Notes under the pieces: generated by a model
What the model saw: only the letters and a program-made list of their open reading frames with translations
Databases searched by the model: none
Told to the model about the DNA's origin: nothing
Source: JAJZQH01 sp041658465
GTDB taxonomy: Bacteria > UBA10199 > 2-02-FULL-44-16 > JAAZCA01
Reading direction: 5' to 3'
Assembly (NCBI GenBank): GCA_041658465.1
Contig: JBBAAC010000137.1
Coordinates: forward strand, 1-6,559
Length of the DNA: 6,559 nucleotides
Shown: positions 5,546-6,559 of the stretch, in pieces
Position numbering within the stretch: position 1 is the stretch's first letter
Layout: every line of letters starts with the position of its first letter
Made by a program: the position numbers and the translations under genes

Positions 5546-6082
5546 ATGCAATTCGTAAACAGTGATTCTGTAATCAAGGCAGCTACGGCAGCGGGCATTG
5601 TCCAACAGGATAACCGGGCTGAGGTTCAATCGTATCTCGATGCATATGATGTGGCGCTCGACGGACGCCTGGATCGCGGGTTTTACAGCAGCCAGGTGCA
5701 GCCCGACATGTACCTAACGGTCAATCATGAGTTGTCCAGAGACGGAGCAATGACGTTGCGCCTGAATCGACTCATGCAATCCATGGCGCAGACGGACCAG
5801 GAAAGCGCGATCGAGACCGCTCGCGTGCCGGCAGCGGCCGACGACGCGTTCAACTCGCCGCTCGGCATCGTCGCTGCCGTGCTCCTCTCGCCGCTGCTCA
5901 TATTCGGGCTCATAAGCGGATGTGGACCGGCAAGCCAACTTCCGCCTGACAGTGGTAACAATCATACGCACTGGACGGACGGACACAGATCAGGACCATT
6001 TCGCGACGACCCCATGGGGGGCAGGCGTGGCGGCTGCGATCCAAGGCAAAGAAGAAATGAAGAAATAGGAAGAAGGGAGTGA
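5546..6082 (+). CDS. Gene C: unrecognised 178-aa protein with one hydrophobic segment
   Basis: No family is recognised. Residues 1-100 are soluble, mostly helical-looking and acidic. Residues 105-124 form a single hydrophobic segment. It ends in ISGC, a lipobox-like sequence with Cys126, but far from the N terminus and preceded by acidic residues, so it is unlikely to be a processed lipoprotein. The tail (127-178) is Gly-, Asp- and Arg-rich, and basic at the end. The likely topology is a single-pass anchor, orientation unclear. It lies 36 bp after gene B with a strong ribosome binding site and no evident promoter of its own, so it is probably co-transcribed from the sigma-54 promoter at 4614 and may work with B at the membrane. 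The sequence becomes markedly more GC-rich from about 5815, at the start of the hydrophobic half. A frameshift or fusion near there cannot be excluded. Confidence 0.68.
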   Translation: MQFVNSDSVIKAATAAGIVQQDNRAEVQSYLDAYDVALDGRLDRGFYSSQVQPDMYLTVNHELSRDGAMTLRLNRLMQSMAQTDQESAIETARVPAAADDAFNSPLGIVAAVLLSPLLIFGLISGCGPASQLPPDSGNNHTHWTDGHRSGPFRDDPMGGRRGGCDPRQRRNEEIGRRE

Positions 6083-6137
6083 GAGCGGTTCCTGTGCTTG
6101 CTTAGATATTCAGCCTGCCACTAGCATGGTTCTGACG

Positions 6138-6166
6138 GGGATTACTTCGCTTTCGCTCGCAATGAC
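6138..6166. repeat. REP-like intergenic repeat unit
   Basis: The intergenic stretch between the convergent genes C and mlaC-like holds a motif that reads on the minus strand as TCATTGCGAGCGAAAGCGAA followed by GTAATCC. It closely resembles the dispersed GTCATTGCGAGCGAAGCGAAG...AATC elements that I recall from many bacterial genomes. It is an imperfect palindrome with ATT/AAT ends and a GCGAAAGC centre that can form a small hairpin. Position between converging genes is typical for such elements. Only one copy is present here. Confidence 0.5.
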
Positions 6167-6228
6167 ACCTTGAAATTTATCAATATTGAACCGGACACTA
6201 CTGCGGATAAATGCTGATGAAGATGAAC

Positions 6229-6559
6229 TCAGCTGTGAGAGATCTGCGAACGCGCGGCTTGAGCCTCGGCCTTCTGACGGATCCTCTCGATCATCCCTGC
6301 GTAGCCGTAGTTCCTGATGAGATAATTGAACTGGCCGCGATAGTTGCGCGAGAGGAGCGCTCCCTCGGCATCATAATCCACGAGCCGATATCCGCCTGCC
6401 CACTTGATCAGATAATAGGTGAGCCTGACGCTGTTGCCGTCGATGAAAATGTCGGCCGGAACTTCTATGATACCCTCTTTGTCGGGTCGCTTAGGAGAGC
6501 CGATCGCAAACCGCACCGCCTTGCCCGTGACCCTCTTTGACAGCGCCTCGTCCATCTTT
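6229..6559 (-). CDS. MlaC/Ttg2D-family phospholipid-binding protein, C-terminal part
   Basis: The gene enters from the right edge, so the N terminus and signal peptide are outside the window; the Met at 6555 is probably internal. The visible 108-110 residues match the end of the MlaC (toluene-tolerance Ttg2D) family. They have a beta-rich stretch with VRLTYYLIK..GGYRLVDYDAEG, then SRNYRGQFNYLIRNYG and a final helix MIERIRQKAEA. MlaC is the periplasmic shuttle that carries phospholipids between the outer-membrane MlaA complex and the inner-membrane MlaFEDB transporter. The key family feature seen is the W/Y-[KR]-[VL]-x-D-[VY]-x-x-E-G then N-Y-R-x-Q-F series. It converges on gene C across a 146-bp gap and probably belongs to a separate operon continuing to the right. 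Confidence 0.82.
   Translation of the reverse strand, partial: KMDEALSKRVTGKAVRFAIGSPKRPDKEGIIEVPADIFIDGNSVRLTYYLIKWAGGYRLVDYDAEGALLSRNYRGQFNYLIRNYGYAGMIERIRQKAEAQAARSQISHS

Noticed and set aside
6211..6540. 109-aa plus-strand frame opposite the mlaC-like gene
   Set aside because: Antisense to a recognisable MlaC C terminus; no family signature or ribosome binding site.

Overview
The window looks like a chromosomal segment of a Gram-negative bacterium with moderately high GC. It has Mla-type outer-membrane lipid trafficking at one end, a periplasmic substrate-binding sensor domain in the middle, strong AGGAGG ribosome binding sites and textbook sigma-54 promoters. The combination of Mla, sigma-54 and an elaborate membrane-bound activator would suit a deltaproteobacterium-like lineage, but no marker gene is present and this placement is a weak inference.

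Layout: (1) 1-377, plus strand: the 3' end of a multi-pass membrane protein of the lysylphosphatidylglycerol synthase/flippase TM family. (2) 369-1175, minus strand: gene A, an unrecognised 268-aa cytoplasmic protein, whose end overlaps the first gene tail to tail. (3) About 1176-1410: a regulatory region with a near-perfect sigma-54 promoter for gene A, a triple CACAC upstream element and the start of the next gene. (4) 1411-4509, plus: a very large membrane-spanning regulator of about 1032 aa, with signal peptide, PhnD-like periplasmic domain, two TM helices, a second periplasmic sensor domain, a third TM helix, HAMP, coiled coil, sigma-54-activator-type AAA+ ATPase and a Fis-like C-terminal helix-turn-helix. 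(5) 4510-4681: a second regulatory region with the same triple CACAC element and a second sigma-54 promoter. (6) 4682-5509, plus: gene B, a clear paralogue of gene A. (7) 5546-6082, plus: gene C, an unrecognised 178-aa protein with one hydrophobic segment, probably co-transcribed with B. (8) 6229-6559, minus: the C-terminal part of an MlaC/Ttg2D-family lipid-binding protein.

The main point is that the middle of the window reads as one self-contained signalling module. A one-piece transmembrane regulator, which would sense a periplasmic ligand and act on transcription from the membrane, is flanked on both sides by paralogous target genes of an undescribed family. Each target has a -24/-12 promoter, and about 90-120 bp upstream of each transcription start lie three CACAC cores with identical 12- and 9-bp spacing. 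The puzzle is that the AAA+ domain keeps its Walker motifs and arginine fingers but has lost the GAFTGA loop that normally contacts sigma-54, and the sensor II arginine. It may use an altered loop, or the promoters may depend on another activator. The promoters also settle the starts of A and B: both genes must start at the inner ATG after AGGAGG, because longer reading frames would begin upstream of the predicted transcription start.
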